NCBI GenBank assembly: GCA_003567685.1
Contig: PWYW01000067.1
Coordinates: 1-64,000, forward strand
DNA: 64,000 nt
Reading direction: 5' to 3'
From: Gammaproteobacteria bacterium
Lineage (GTDB): Bacteria; Pseudomonadota; Gammaproteobacteria; Xanthomonadales; Wenzhouxiangellaceae
Below are positions 51,601-60,945 of the stretch, in pieces. The translations under genes and the position numbers were made by a program. The notes beneath the pieces are model-generated. The model did not search any database. It worked only from the letters and a program-made list of their open reading frames with translations, and was not told where the DNA came from. Position 1 is the stretch's first letter, and each line of letters starts with the position of its first letter.

Positions 51601-52945
51601 AGCCAGCGAGCGGATCGTCCTGGTGGGCGCCGGCCTGGCCGGCAGCCTGCTGGCCGTCCTCATGGCCCGCAATGGCCAGCCGGTGAGCCTGTATGAGCGC
51701 TACCCCGACCCGCGTAAACAGACGGTACCGGCCGGCCGATCAATCAACCTGGCGCTGGCCGAGCGCGGGCGCATGGCGCTGGCCCGGGCAGACCTGCTCG
51801 ATACCGTGGAAGCTTTCGCCCTGCCCATGATCGGGCGCATGCTGCACGACGACAAGGGCCAAACCCAGCTGCAGAAGTACGGCCAGCGCGACGATGAAGT
51901 GATCTGGTCGGTCCATCGCGGCCATCTGAACCAGGCCCTGCTGGACGCGGCCGAAGCCCAGGGCGTCGAGATTCACTTCGGCCACCGGCTGGACGGTGCC
52001 GATTTCGAGCAGCAGCGGCTCCACTTCATCGACCAGGACGACCAGGCCTGCCCGGTGGATTTCGACCTGGTGATCGGCAGCGACGGGGCTGGCTCGGCCC
52101 TTCGCAAGGCAATGGATGCCGTCTCGCCGCTGGGCGTTCGCGAAGAGCCACTGGGCCATGGCTACCTGGAGCTGACCATCCCACCGGGGCCGGTCGGCAA
52201 CTTCCAGATGGACCCGGAAGCCCTGCACATCTGGCCGCGCGGCGGCTACATGATGATTGCCCTGCCCAACCCCGACCGCAGCTTTACCTGCACGCTGTTT
52301 CTCCAGAACGAGGGCGAGCCCGGCTTTGATCAGCTGGCAGCCGCCAAGGACATGCGGGCTTTCCTGGAACAGGCCTTTCCCGATGCCGTGGCGCTGATGC
52401 CCGATCTCGACCGGGAACTGGCCGAGCACCCGGTCGGCTTCCTCGGCACCCTCTATGTGGACCAGTGGCAGCTCGACCGCCGGGCCATCATCCTGGGCGA
52501 CGCCGCCCACGCCATCGTGCCGTTCCACGGCCAGGGCATGAATGCCGCCTTTGAAGACACCGTCGCCCTGGCCGACAGGCTGGCCAATGAGCCCGACCGC
52601 CAACAGGCGCTGGCCGATTTCCAGCGCGAGCGAAAACCCAACGCCGATGCCATTGCCGCCATGGCGCTGGACAACTACCTGGAAATGCGCGACCGGGTGC
52701 GAGAACCGCGTTTTCATTTAAAGAAACAGCTGGAATGGGCGCTGGAGGCCCGCCTGCCCGGCGAATTCATTCCCCGCTACCAGATGGTGATGTTTCACCC
52801 CGAAATCCCCTACGCCGAGGCCTGGGCTCGCGGCGAGCGGCAGGCCGCCCTGCTGGACCGGCTGACAGAACATCGTGAACAACTCGACGAGATTGACCTG
52901 AACGACGCCTGCGAGCAGGCCCGGCAAGCCCTCCAGCAAGCGTGA
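51593..52945 (+). CDS. kmo: Kynurenine 3-monooxygenase
   Basis: VGAGLAGSLLAVLMARNG; RSINLALAERGRMAL; GDAAHAIVPFHGQGMNAAFED. Confidence 0.94.
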   Translation: MPEASERIVLVGAGLAGSLLAVLMARNGQPVSLYERYPDPRKQTVPAGRSINLALAERGRMALARADLLDTVEAFALPMIGRMLHDDKGQTQLQKYGQRDDEVIWSVHRGHLNQALLDAAEAQGVEIHFGHRLDGADFEQQRLHFIDQDDQACPVDFDLVIGSDGAGSALRKAMDAVSPLGVREEPLGHGYLELTIPPGPVGNFQMDPEALHIWPRGGYMMIALPNPDRSFTCTLFLQNEGEPGFDQLAAAKDMRAFLEQAFPDAVALMPDLDRELAEHPVGFLGTLYVDQWQLDRRAIILGDAAHAIVPFHGQGMNAAFEDTVALADRLANEPDRQQALADFQRERKPNADAIAAMALDNYLEMRDRVREPRFHLKKQLEWALEARLPGEFIPRYQMVMFHPEIPYAEAWARGERQAALLDRLTEHREQLDEIDLNDACEQARQALQQA

Positions 52946-53634
52946 GCAAGGGATTGGCCAGGCTGGGGCTGATCGTCGGCCTGCTGCTCGGCGCGGCACT
53001 GGTCATCCTGGCGGTCACGCTGGGCCAGGAGGCCACCCTCGACATGCTCAAGCGGCTGGAGCGAATCACCGCTGACCATTACTGGGCGACCCTGCTGGCC
53101 TTTGCCGGCGTCATGGTCGTTCTTGTAGTACTCGCGGCACCGGTCGGCACGCTGTTCAGCCTGGCCGGCGGTTACCTGTTCGGCATTCTTGGCGGCACGG
53201 CAGCTGCCCTGACCGGCGCCAGCCTGGGCGCCTTCATCACTTTTCTGATCGCGCGCAAGCTCGGCGCACGGCGACTGCGGGAGCCGCTGGATGACAGTGT
53301 CGGCGAGCCTTTGCTGAACGCCCTGGAACGCGACGCCTTCTGGACGCTGCTGATGCTTCGCATCATTCCCTTCGCGCCGTTTTTCCCGGTCAATGCAGCA
53401 GCGGCCGTCACTCGCATCCCGGCCGGGCAATATGCCTTGCTCACCACGCTCGGCCTGGCGCCAATCACGCTGATCTACGCGATCATCGGCGACGGACTGG
53501 GGTCCATTGCCGAAGCCGGCGAACTGGCCGACGGCTCGCTGTGGCTGGAACCCAAGGTGTGGGTTCCGCTGGGCTGCCTGTTACTGATGACCGGCTTCGG
53601 CCTGTACTGGAAGCGCCGACGGCTCAAGAACTGA
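52942..53634 (+). CDS. TVP38/TMEM64 (DedA-like) family membrane protein
   Basis: GYLFGILGGTAAALTGASLGAFITFLIARKLG; LRIIPFAPFFPVNAAAAVTRIPAGQYALLTTLGLAP; GTG start overlapping kmo stop. Confidence 0.88.
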   Translation: MSKGLARLGLIVGLLLGAALVILAVTLGQEATLDMLKRLERITADHYWATLLAFAGVMVVLVVLAAPVGTLFSLAGGYLFGILGGTAAALTGASLGAFITFLIARKLGARRLREPLDDSVGEPLLNALERDAFWTLLMLRIIPFAPFFPVNAAAAVTRIPAGQYALLTTLGLAPITLIYAIIGDGLGSIAEAGELADGSLWLEPKVWVPLGCLLLMTGFGLYWKRRRLKN

Positions 53635-54982
53635 CCGGCTGGCGCATGGTGACCAGCTCTTCAGCCGCCGTCGGGTGGATACCGATGGTCTGGTCGAACT
53701 GGGCCTTGGTCAGCCCGGCACGCACGGCCACGGCGAAGCCCTGCAGCATTTCGGGCGTGTCCGGCCCCACCGCGTGGCAGCCCAGCACCCGATCGGTGTC
53801 GGCATCGACAACCAGTTTCATCAGGGCTTTTTCCTGGCGGCCAGCCAGGGTGTATTTCATCGGCGTGAACTCAGACCGGAATATTTTCACCGCATAGCCG
53901 GCCTCACGCGCCTCGCTTTCGCTCAGGCCCACCGTGCCCACCGGCGGCTGGGAGAACACCGCGGCTGGCGTGTTCTCATGGCTGACCGGGCGGTCCTGGC
54001 CACCGAACTCGGTATCGGCAAAGGCATGGCCCTCCATCAACGCCACCGGGGTCAGGGCGATCCGGTCGGTGACATCGCCGACCGCGAAAATGTTTTCAAC
54101 GCTGGTTCGCGAGTAGTCGTCGACTTCGATCCGGTTGCCCGGCCCCAGATGCACGCCGGCCTGCTCCAACCCCAGGTCCCAGACATAGGGCACGCGGCCG
54201 GTGGCAAACATCACCGCATCGTACTCGGCCACCGAATCGTCGGAGAAAGTTACCCGGATACCGCCGTCGACCTGTTCCAGCCGGGCCGGTGCCCGGTGGT
54301 AGGCAATCGCCACGCCGCGATTGCGCAGGCCGTCCTGAACCACTCGACGCACGTCGTCGTCAAAGCCCCGCAGAATCAAATCGCGCCGGTAGGCCAGCGT
54401 GGTGTCGCTGCCCAGCCCGTTGAAAATGCCGGCGAATTCCACGGCGATGTAGCCAGCGCCGGCAATCAGCACACGCTCGGGCAAGCGGTCCAGGTGAAAG
54501 GCCTCATCGGAGGTAATGCCCAGTTCCTTGCCGGGGATGTCCGGCACCCAGGGGCGGCCACCCACGGCAATCAGGATCTTGTCGGCCGTGTAGTGCTGCC
54601 CGTTGACCTCCACGATGTGCGCGTCAACCAGCCGTCCGCGCCCTTCGTGCAGCTCGACGCCGGCGTTGGACAACAGACGCAGGTAGATCTGGTTCAAGCG
54701 GTCGATTTCGCGATCCTTGGCGGCAATCAGCGAGGCCCAATCGAATCGGCCGCCCACCTCCGACCAGCCATAACCGGGCGCATCGGCAAAGCTTTCGGCA
54801 AACTGCGAGGCAAACACCAGCAGTTTCTTGGGCACGCAGCCGCGAATCACGCAGGTGCCGCCCACCCGGGATTCTTCGCAAATGGCCACTCGGGCGCCGT
54901 GGCCAGCCGCAATTCGCGAGGCACGGACACCGCCGGAGCCGGCGCCGATGACGAACAGATCGTAGTCGTATTGCTTGGACAT
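53624..54982 (-). CDS. gor: Glutathione-disulfide reductase
   Basis: YDLFVIGAGSGGVRASRIAAGHGARVAICEESRVGGTCVIRGCVPKKLLVFAS; ATG at 54982 preferred. Confidence 0.94.
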   Translation of the reverse strand: MSKQYDYDLFVIGAGSGGVRASRIAAGHGARVAICEESRVGGTCVIRGCVPKKLLVFASQFAESFADAPGYGWSEVGGRFDWASLIAAKDREIDRLNQIYLRLLSNAGVELHEGRGRLVDAHIVEVNGQHYTADKILIAVGGRPWVPDIPGKELGITSDEAFHLDRLPERVLIAGAGYIAVEFAGIFNGLGSDTTLAYRRDLILRGFDDDVRRVVQDGLRNRGVAIAYHRAPARLEQVDGGIRVTFSDDSVAEYDAVMFATGRVPYVWDLGLEQAGVHLGPGNRIEVDDYSRTSVENIFAVGDVTDRIALTPVALMEGHAFADTEFGGQDRPVSHENTPAAVFSQPPVGTVGLSESEAREAGYAVKIFRSEFTPMKYTLAGRQEKALMKLVVDADTDRVLGCHAVGPDTPEMLQGFAVAVRAGLTKAQFDQTIGIHPTAAEELVTMRQPVSS

Positions 54983-55069
54983 GGGGCGGGGAACTCTCCT
55001 TTGGCAGGCTGGCGGCTGGAACGGGTGAAAGCGGCAGGCGCAGCGTATCGGGACCGGGCCGGCAACCGT

Positions 55070-55108
55070 TTGATTCAGATCATGTGCATACGCCGCGCGG
55101 GGTAGAAT
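55070..55108 (+). promoter_or_regulatory. Candidate FNR/ANR box TTGAT-TCAG-ATCAT (55070-55083) plus -10-like TAGAAT (55103-55108) upstream of ccmA
   Basis: Box matches TTGAT-N4-ATCAA in 9 of 10 positions; spacing to the -10 fits an approximately -40 activator site. Confidence 0.6.
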
Positions 55109-55144
55109 AATAGCCGACACGTCCTCCGCCCGTTTGACCACCCG

Positions 55145-55249
55145 ATGACACTGATGCAGCCGGCCACTTCTGCCCGAACGCTTCGCCTGCCAGCAGCGCG
55201 AACACGGGTTTCGGTGTGCCTGGCCCGGCTAGCAAGGGGCAAGCGATGA
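55145..55249 (+). other. Possible 34-codon upstream ORF whose stop overlaps the ccmA start (ATGA)
   Basis: MTLMQPATSARTLRLPAARTRVSVCLARLARGKR*, TGA at 55247-55249, ccmA ATG at 55246. Confidence 0.3.
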
Positions 55250-55851
55250 GCGCCTTGCTGCAGGCAAGCCGGGTGACCTTCCAGCGCCAGGGCGAGGACG
55301 TGTTCGAAGCCACCGATCTGACGCTGAACGCCGGCCAGGCCACCGTGATCCTGGGCCCCAACGGCAGCGGCAAGACGACACTGCTACGCCTGCTGGCCGG
55401 CATTCTAAAACCGGCCTCAGGCACGCTTGAGCGTTCGGCCCGCACCGCTTTTCTTGGCCACCTGCCCGCCCTAAAGGGCGAACTCACCTGCCGGGAAAAC
55501 CTCGACTTCCTGGCCCGGTTCCACGGAGCCGGCACACTGAACAGCAGCAAGGCGCTGGCCCGGGTTGGCCTGGCCGGACTGGGCCTGAGACCGGCACGTG
55601 CCTTGTCAGCCGGCCAGAAGCGGCGCCTGGGCCTGGCTGGTTTGCTGGTCTCGCCGCGCCCCATCTGGCTGCTGGATGAACCCTATGCCAGCCTGGACGA
55701 CGCCGGCTGCCGGCTGGTCGATACCCTGCTGGAAGGCCACCTGGCCGATGGCGGCACAGTGGCGCTGTCTACCCATCAGCACAAACCGCAGCTGGCTCAG
55801 GGCTTTCAGACGCTGCAGGTCAGCCCGGCCCGCCGGGCGGAGGTGGCCTGA
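55246..55851 (+). CDS. ccmA: Cytochrome c biogenesis heme exporter ATPase CcmA
   Basis: ILGPNGSGKTTLLRLLAGILKP; LSAGQKRRLGLAGLL; LLDEPYASLDD; AAGGGG upstream of ATG. Confidence 0.96.
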   Translation: MSALLQASRVTFQRQGEDVFEATDLTLNAGQATVILGPNGSGKTTLLRLLAGILKPASGTLERSARTAFLGHLPALKGELTCRENLDFLARFHGAGTLNSSKALARVGLAGLGLRPARALSAGQKRRLGLAGLLVSPRPIWLLDEPYASLDDAGCRLVDTLLEGHLADGGTVALSTHQHKPQLAQGFQTLQVSPARRAEVA

Positions 55852-56517
55852 ATGAGCGCGATGCTGGCCCTGCTGCTGCGTGACCTGCGCCTGGCCATTC
55901 GCCACGGCGGTGAATCGCTGATGCCGCTGGTGTTCCTGTTTGCCGTCATCATTCTGGTGCCGCTGGGCGTGGGCCCCGGCCCCAATCTGCTGGCCGCCAT
56001 TGCGCCGGGCATGATCTGGGTGGCCGCCCTGCTGGCCAGCCTGCTGGCGCTGGAAAACCTGTTTCGACCCGACCATGAAGACGGCACTCTGGAGCAATGG
56101 TGGCTGGGCCATCTGCCGGTGACCGGCCTGGTCATCAGCCGTTTGTTGTCCCACTGGCTGGTGACCGGCGTGCCGGTCATCTTGTTTGCGCCGCTGGCCG
56201 CCCAGATGCTGTATCTGCCGCCGCAGTCGCTGTCGGTACTGATGATCAGCCTGTTGATCGGCACGCCCATCCTGTCGCTGATCGGCGGGCTGGCCGCCGC
56301 CCTCACCCTGGGCACCAACCGCGGCAGCGTACTGCTACCCATCCTGGTGTTTCCGCTGGTCGTGCCCGTGCTGATCTTTGCCACCGGCGCCGTGGCCGCC
56401 GCAGCAGATGATTTACCGGTGCGCGCCAACCTGGGCCTGATGCTGGCCCTGCTGGTGCTCGCCATTACCCTGGTCCCCCTGGCTGCCACGGCGGCGCTGA
56501 GGTTGAACATCGAATGA
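55852..56517 (+). CDS. ccmB: Heme exporter permease CcmB
   Basis: LLLRDLRLAIRHGGESLMPLVFLFAVIILVPLGVGP. Confidence 0.95.
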   Translation: MSAMLALLLRDLRLAIRHGGESLMPLVFLFAVIILVPLGVGPGPNLLAAIAPGMIWVAALLASLLALENLFRPDHEDGTLEQWWLGHLPVTGLVISRLLSHWLVTGVPVILFAPLAAQMLYLPPQSLSVLMISLLIGTPILSLIGGLAAALTLGTNRGSVLLPILVFPLVVPVLIFATGAVAAAADDLPVRANLGLMLALLVLAITLVPLAATAALRLNIE

Positions 56518-57275
56518 TCTGGAAATCCATCAAGGTCGGTTTTCACCGACTCGGCTCACCACCGACGTTTTATCGCTTCTGCCTGTTGCTCAGCCCCTGG
56601 CTGTGGGCGGGCTTCGCCATCTGCACGATCATTGGCCTGTACTACGCCTTTTACGTGGTGCCGCCCGATTATCAGCAAAGCGATACCGTGCGCATTCTCT
56701 ACATACACGTGCCCGCAGCCTGGCAGGCCATGGCCGGCTACGTGGTGATGGCTATCCTGGCCATGATTGCCCTGGTCTGGCGCATTCGCACCACCGAAAT
56801 CATGGCCATGATGTGCGCGCCCATCGGCGCCGCCTTTACCCTGATTTGCCTGGCCACCGGCTCGATCTGGGGCCGCCCGATGTGGGGCACCTGGTGGGAA
56901 TGGGACGCGCGCCTGACCTCGATGCTGGTGCTGCTGTTCATCTATCTGGGGATAATGGGCCTGTACGCGGCCTTTGAAGACCGCCGCAAGGGCGCCCGCG
57001 TGGCCTGCATCCTGGTTCTGGTCGGCCTGGTCAATATTCCGATCATTCATTTTTCGGTGGAGTGGTGGACCACGCTGCACCAGGGCAAGACCATCCGCAT
57101 CTTTGGTGAATCCAGCATGCATTACTCGATGATGCCGCCGCTGATCTGGATGACGATTGCGGTCAAATTGATGTTCGGTGCGGCCCTGCTGGATCGTTCG
57201 CGCAACGAACTGCTGTCCCAGGACCGACGCAAGGGCTGGGTGGCCAAAAAACTGCTTGGAAAAGGGGTGAAATAA
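56514..57275 (+). CDS. ccmC: Heme exporter/handling protein CcmC
   Basis: IHVPAAWQAMAGYVVMAI; GRPMWGTWWEWDARLTSMLVL. Confidence 0.97.
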   Translation: MIWKSIKVGFHRLGSPPTFYRFCLLLSPWLWAGFAICTIIGLYYAFYVVPPDYQQSDTVRILYIHVPAAWQAMAGYVVMAILAMIALVWRIRTTEIMAMMCAPIGAAFTLICLATGSIWGRPMWGTWWEWDARLTSMLVLLFIYLGIMGLYAAFEDRRKGARVACILVLVGLVNIPIIHFSVEWWTTLHQGKTIRIFGESSMHYSMMPPLIWMTIAVKLMFGAALLDRSRNELLSQDRRKGWVAKKLLGKGVK

Positions 57276-57278
57276 ACG

Positions 57279-57449
57279 ATGATCCCGGAACTTGAATACG
57301 CGTCATTTGTCTGGAGCAGTTACGGCATTTTTGCCGTTGTGGTTGCCTGGCAAATCCTCCAGCCCGTGCTCTATCGCCGTCGCCTGATGGCCGAATTGCG
57401 CGAGGAACAGGCATTGCAGAGCGGAGAGTACGATGACCCCAACCCGTAA
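57279..57449 (+). CDS. ccmD: CcmD (56 aa; below the track length cutoff)
   Basis: MIPELEYASFVWSSYGIFAVVVAWQILQPVLYRRRLMAELREEQALQSGEYDDPNP; position between ccmC and ccmE. Confidence 0.88.
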   Translation: MIPELEYASFVWSSYGIFAVVVAWQILQPVLYRRRLMAELREEQALQSGEYDDPNP

Positions 57450-57918
57450 AAAACGCCTGGCCGTGATCGGCCTGATGGTGCTGGGCGTAAGCACCGCCAC
57501 CGCCATTGCCCTGGTGGCCCTCAACGACAACATTCGTTTCTCGATTGGCCCCAGCGAAATCGTCGCTGGCGACTTTCCGGAAGGTCGCCAACTGCGACTG
57601 GGCGGGCTGGTCGCGGCCGGGTCGGTCTCCCGCGATCCGACCTCGCTGCTGGTCACCTTTGATGTGACCGACTGCATCCATGACATCACGGTCAACTTCA
57701 ACGGCATCCTGCCCGACCTGTTCCGCGAAGGCCAGGGCGTAATTGCCCACGGTACGCTGGACGCCAACGGGATGTTCCAGGCCCACGAGGTGCTGGCCCG
57801 CCACGATGAAACCTACATGCCGCCGGAAGTGGCGCGTGCCATGGCCCTGGCCGGCGGCAACGAGGTTTGCGGTGAACCGATCGAAGACCACATCGCATCC
57901 GTGGAGGCAGGCTACTGA
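57433..57918 (+). CDS. ccmE: Heme chaperone CcmE
   Basis: MTPTRKKRLAVIGLMVLGVSTATAIALVALNDNI; LARHDETYMPPEV (heme-binding H and Y). Confidence 0.96.
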   Translation: MTPTRKKRLAVIGLMVLGVSTATAIALVALNDNIRFSIGPSEIVAGDFPEGRQLRLGGLVAAGSVSRDPTSLLVTFDVTDCIHDITVNFNGILPDLFREGQGVIAHGTLDANGMFQAHEVLARHDETYMPPEVARAMALAGGNEVCGEPIEDHIASVEAGY

Positions 57919-59891
57919 TGATTGCCGAGTTTGGACAAATTTCGCTGATTCTGGCACTGGTGCTGGCCATTCTGCTCGGCACCCTGCCGCTGTGGGGCGC
58001 CTACCGCCAGAACGATGCCCTGATGAACCTGGCCCCGTCACTGGTGGCCGGGCATTTCGTGTTTACCCTGGCCGCCTTCCTGTCGCTGGCCACGCTGTTC
58101 CTGCGCCACGATTTCACCGTAATCAACGTGGCCACCAACTCCAACCTGCTGCTGCCCTGGTACTACCGCATCAGCGCCACCTGGGGCAGCCATGAGGGCT
58201 CGTTGCTGCTGTGGATTCTGATGCTGGCCGGCTGGATGCTGGCGGTGGCGGTGATGTCGCGCAAGGTTCTGCCCAAGGTGTTCCTGACCCGCGTGTTGTC
58301 GGTGATGGGTCTGATTTCCATCGGCTTTTTGCTGTTTACCCTGCTTACCTCGAATCCCTTCGACCGCATTCTGCCCGGGCCGATTGACGGCCAGGATCTG
58401 AACCCGCTGCTGCAAGACCCGGGCATGATCTTCCACCCGCCGCTGCTGTACATGGGCTACGTCGGCTTCGCCGTGGCCTTCGGCTTTGCCATTGCCGGCC
58501 TGCTGGGCGGGCGCATCGAGCGCGACTGGGTGCGCTGGTCACGCCCCTGGACCCTGATGGCCTGGGCGTTTTTGACCGGCGGCATCACGCTGGGCTCCTG
58601 GTGGGCTTACTACGAGCTGGGCTGGGGCGGCTGGTGGTTCTGGGACCCGGTCGAAAATGCCTCCTTCATCCCGTGGCTGCTGGGCACGGCGCTGATCCAT
58701 TCCCAGGCGGTTACCGAAAAACGCGGTGCCTTCCCGGCCTGGACCGTGCTGCTGGCCATTGCCGCCTTCTCGACCTCGCTGCTGGGCACCTTCCTGGTTC
58801 GCTCCGGCGTGCTCACCTCGGTGCATGCCTTCGCCACCGACCCCGAGCGTGGCGTCTTCATCCTGGCCTTCATGGCGGTGGTGACCGGTGCCGCGCTGCT
58901 GCTGTACGCGCTGCGCGCGCCCCGCATCATGACCGGCAAGGGCTTTGACTTCGTCAGTCGTGAATCGGCCCTGCTGCTGAACAACGTGTTCTTTGCCGTG
59001 TCGGCCGGCATGGTGCTGCTGGGCACGCTCTATCCGCTGATCATCGACTTCATGGGCTGGGGCCAGATTTCGGTCGGCCCGCCCTACTTCAGCGCCATGT
59101 TCATCCTGCTGATGACGCCCATCGTGATGCTGATGCCGCTGGGGCCGTTCAGCCGCTGGGGCCAGGACAACCTCAAGCGGGTGATGGCGCCGCTGCTGAT
59201 CAGCCTGGTCGTTGCCATCGTGGCCGGCCTGGCCATTGCCGCCCTGCTGGGCGCCTTCAACCTGCGCGCCATTACTGGCTGGATTGGCGGCATCTGGCTG
59301 ATCATGGGTTCGCTCAGCTATTTCTGGCGCCAAAAGAGCCAGTCGCGCTTCAAGCTGCCGCGCGGCCAGCTGGGCATGGTGATGGCCCATGCCGGCGTCG
59401 GCGTATTCATCATCGGCGTGGGCATGGTCGAGTCCATGACCTATGAGCGCGACGTGCGCTTTGGCGCGGGCGACACGCTGGAGGTGGCCGGCTATCGATT
59501 CCATCTGCACGAGGTGGCCTCGGTGAAAGGCCCCAACTGGATTGCCGATGAAGGCCGTTTCACGGTCTACCGGGGCGACCGCGAGATTGCCCGGATGCAG
59601 CCGCAGAAACGTCTTTACCATCGCGGCCAGCAGGTCATGACCCAGGTCGCCCTGCGCCCCGGCGTATTCCATGATCTCTACATCGCCATGGGCGAGCCGC
59701 TTGAGGACGGAACCGGCGACTGGAGCATTCGCGTGCACATCAAGCCTTTCGTGCGCTGGATCTGGGGCGGCGCCTTCCTTCTCGGCATCGGCGGTCTGGT
59801 CGCCGCCAGCGACCGTCGCTACTGGCGCCAGCAACGTGCCGAAGCCGAGCGCGAGGCGCGCGCTGAAGACCAGGGAGCGCAACCGGCATGA
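57918..59891 (+). CDS. ccmF: Heme lyase subunit CcmF
   Basis: ATWGSHEGSLLLWILML; WAYYELGWGGWWFWDPVENASFIPWLLGTALIHS. Confidence 0.97.
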   Translation: MIAEFGQISLILALVLAILLGTLPLWGAYRQNDALMNLAPSLVAGHFVFTLAAFLSLATLFLRHDFTVINVATNSNLLLPWYYRISATWGSHEGSLLLWILMLAGWMLAVAVMSRKVLPKVFLTRVLSVMGLISIGFLLFTLLTSNPFDRILPGPIDGQDLNPLLQDPGMIFHPPLLYMGYVGFAVAFGFAIAGLLGGRIERDWVRWSRPWTLMAWAFLTGGITLGSWWAYYELGWGGWWFWDPVENASFIPWLLGTALIHSQAVTEKRGAFPAWTVLLAIAAFSTSLLGTFLVRSGVLTSVHAFATDPERGVFILAFMAVVTGAALLLYALRAPRIMTGKGFDFVSRESALLLNNVFFAVSAGMVLLGTLYPLIIDFMGWGQISVGPPYFSAMFILLMTPIVMLMPLGPFSRWGQDNLKRVMAPLLISLVVAIVAGLAIAALLGAFNLRAITGWIGGIWLIMGSLSYFWRQKSQSRFKLPRGQLGMVMAHAGVGVFIIGVGMVESMTYERDVRFGAGDTLEVAGYRFHLHEVASVKGPNWIADEGRFTVYRGDREIARMQPQKRLYHRGQQVMTQVALRPGVFHDLYIAMGEPLEDGTGDWSIRVHIKPFVRWIWGGAFLLGIGGLVAASDRRYWRQQRAEAEREARAEDQGAQPA

Positions 59892-60427
59892 TTCGCATGC
59901 TCATCCCGCTGCTGGTTTTTGTCGGGCTGATCGGCCTGTTGTTGATCAGTCTGCCCACGGCCGAACAACGCCGCCAGGTGGCCTCGCCGCTGATTGGCCG
60001 TGAAGTGCCCAACTTCACCCTGCCCAGCCTTCACGAGCCGGAGGTGAGCTATAGCACGGCCGACCTGCGCGGCCAGCCGTTCATCCTCAACGTTTGGGGC
60101 AGCTGGTGCTTTTCCTGCCGCGTCGAGCACCCCTACATCACCCGACTGGGCGAGGAAGCCGGCATCCCGCTGGTCGGCTTCAACTGGCGCGACGAGCGCG
60201 ACGACGCCCTGACCTGGCTGAGTCGCTTCGGTGATGCCTGGACCTTCCATATGGTCGACGAGGAAGGCCGCGCCGCCATCGACCTGGGCGTCTACGGCGC
60301 ACCAGAGACGTTCCTGATCGATCACCGCGGCGTGATTCGTCACAAGCATATCGGCCCGGTCGACGAAACCTCTTTTGCCGACCTGATGCGCCGAATCGAG
60401 GAAATGCGGCAGGAGGCAGGCGCATGA
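59888..60427 (+). CDS. ccmG: Thiol:disulfide interchange protein DsbE/CcmG
   Basis: NVWGSWCFSCRVEHPYITRLGEEAGIPLVGFNWRDERDDALTWL. Confidence 0.94.
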   Translation: MIRMLIPLLVFVGLIGLLLISLPTAEQRRQVASPLIGREVPNFTLPSLHEPEVSYSTADLRGQPFILNVWGSWCFSCRVEHPYITRLGEEAGIPLVGFNWRDERDDALTWLSRFGDAWTFHMVDEEGRAAIDLGVYGAPETFLIDHRGVIRHKHIGPVDETSFADLMRRIEEMRQEAGA

Positions 60428-60945
60428 TCAAGCATGCCGTGGTATCCCTGTCAGCTGCATTGACGCTAGTCGTTACGCTGGCTGCAGGTACGCTATCCAG
60501 CCCAGCCCAGGCTCAGGCCGACGAGCGGGCCAGCCACCCGGCCACTGAAGAGCAAAGGCAGGCCCGTCCCGTCCAGCAGGGACAGATGGGCGGCATGATC
60601 ACCCCGATCGAGCCCCTGCCCTTCCGCAATTCGCTGGAAGAGCGTCGCTTCCGTGCCCTGGTCAACGAACTGCGCTGCACGGTCTGCCAGAATGAATCAC
60701 TGGCCGAATCGACCGCACCGCTGGCGCGCGACCTGCGCATGGAGGTCTTTGCCCTGCTCCAGGACGATCGCTCGGACATGGAAATCCGCCAGTTCATGGT
60801 TGATCGTTACGGCGACTTCGTGCTGTATCGTCCGCCGCTGGCCGGGCATACCCTGCTGCTGTGGTTTGGCCCGATCCTGCTGCTGCTGGGCAGCCTGATT
60901 GGCGCATTCATTGTTGTTCACAAAAGGCGTCAGGCCCTGAAATGA
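60424..60945 (+). CDS. ccmH: CcmH (CcmL) cytochrome c maturation protein
   Basis: LRCTVCQNESLAESTAPLARDLRMEVFALL. Confidence 0.95.
   Translation: MIKHAVVSLSAALTLVVTLAAGTLSSPAQAQADERASHPATEEQRQARPVQQGQMGGMITPIEPLPFRNSLEERRFRALVNELRCTVCQNESLAESTAPLARDLRMEVFALLQDDRSDMEIRQFMVDRYGDFVLYRPPLAGHTLLLWFGPILLLLGSLIGAFIVVHKRRQALK

Noticed and set aside
58539-59882. 447-aa minus-strand ORF opposite ccmF
   Set aside because: Antisense of a highly conserved CcmF; low-complexity composition.
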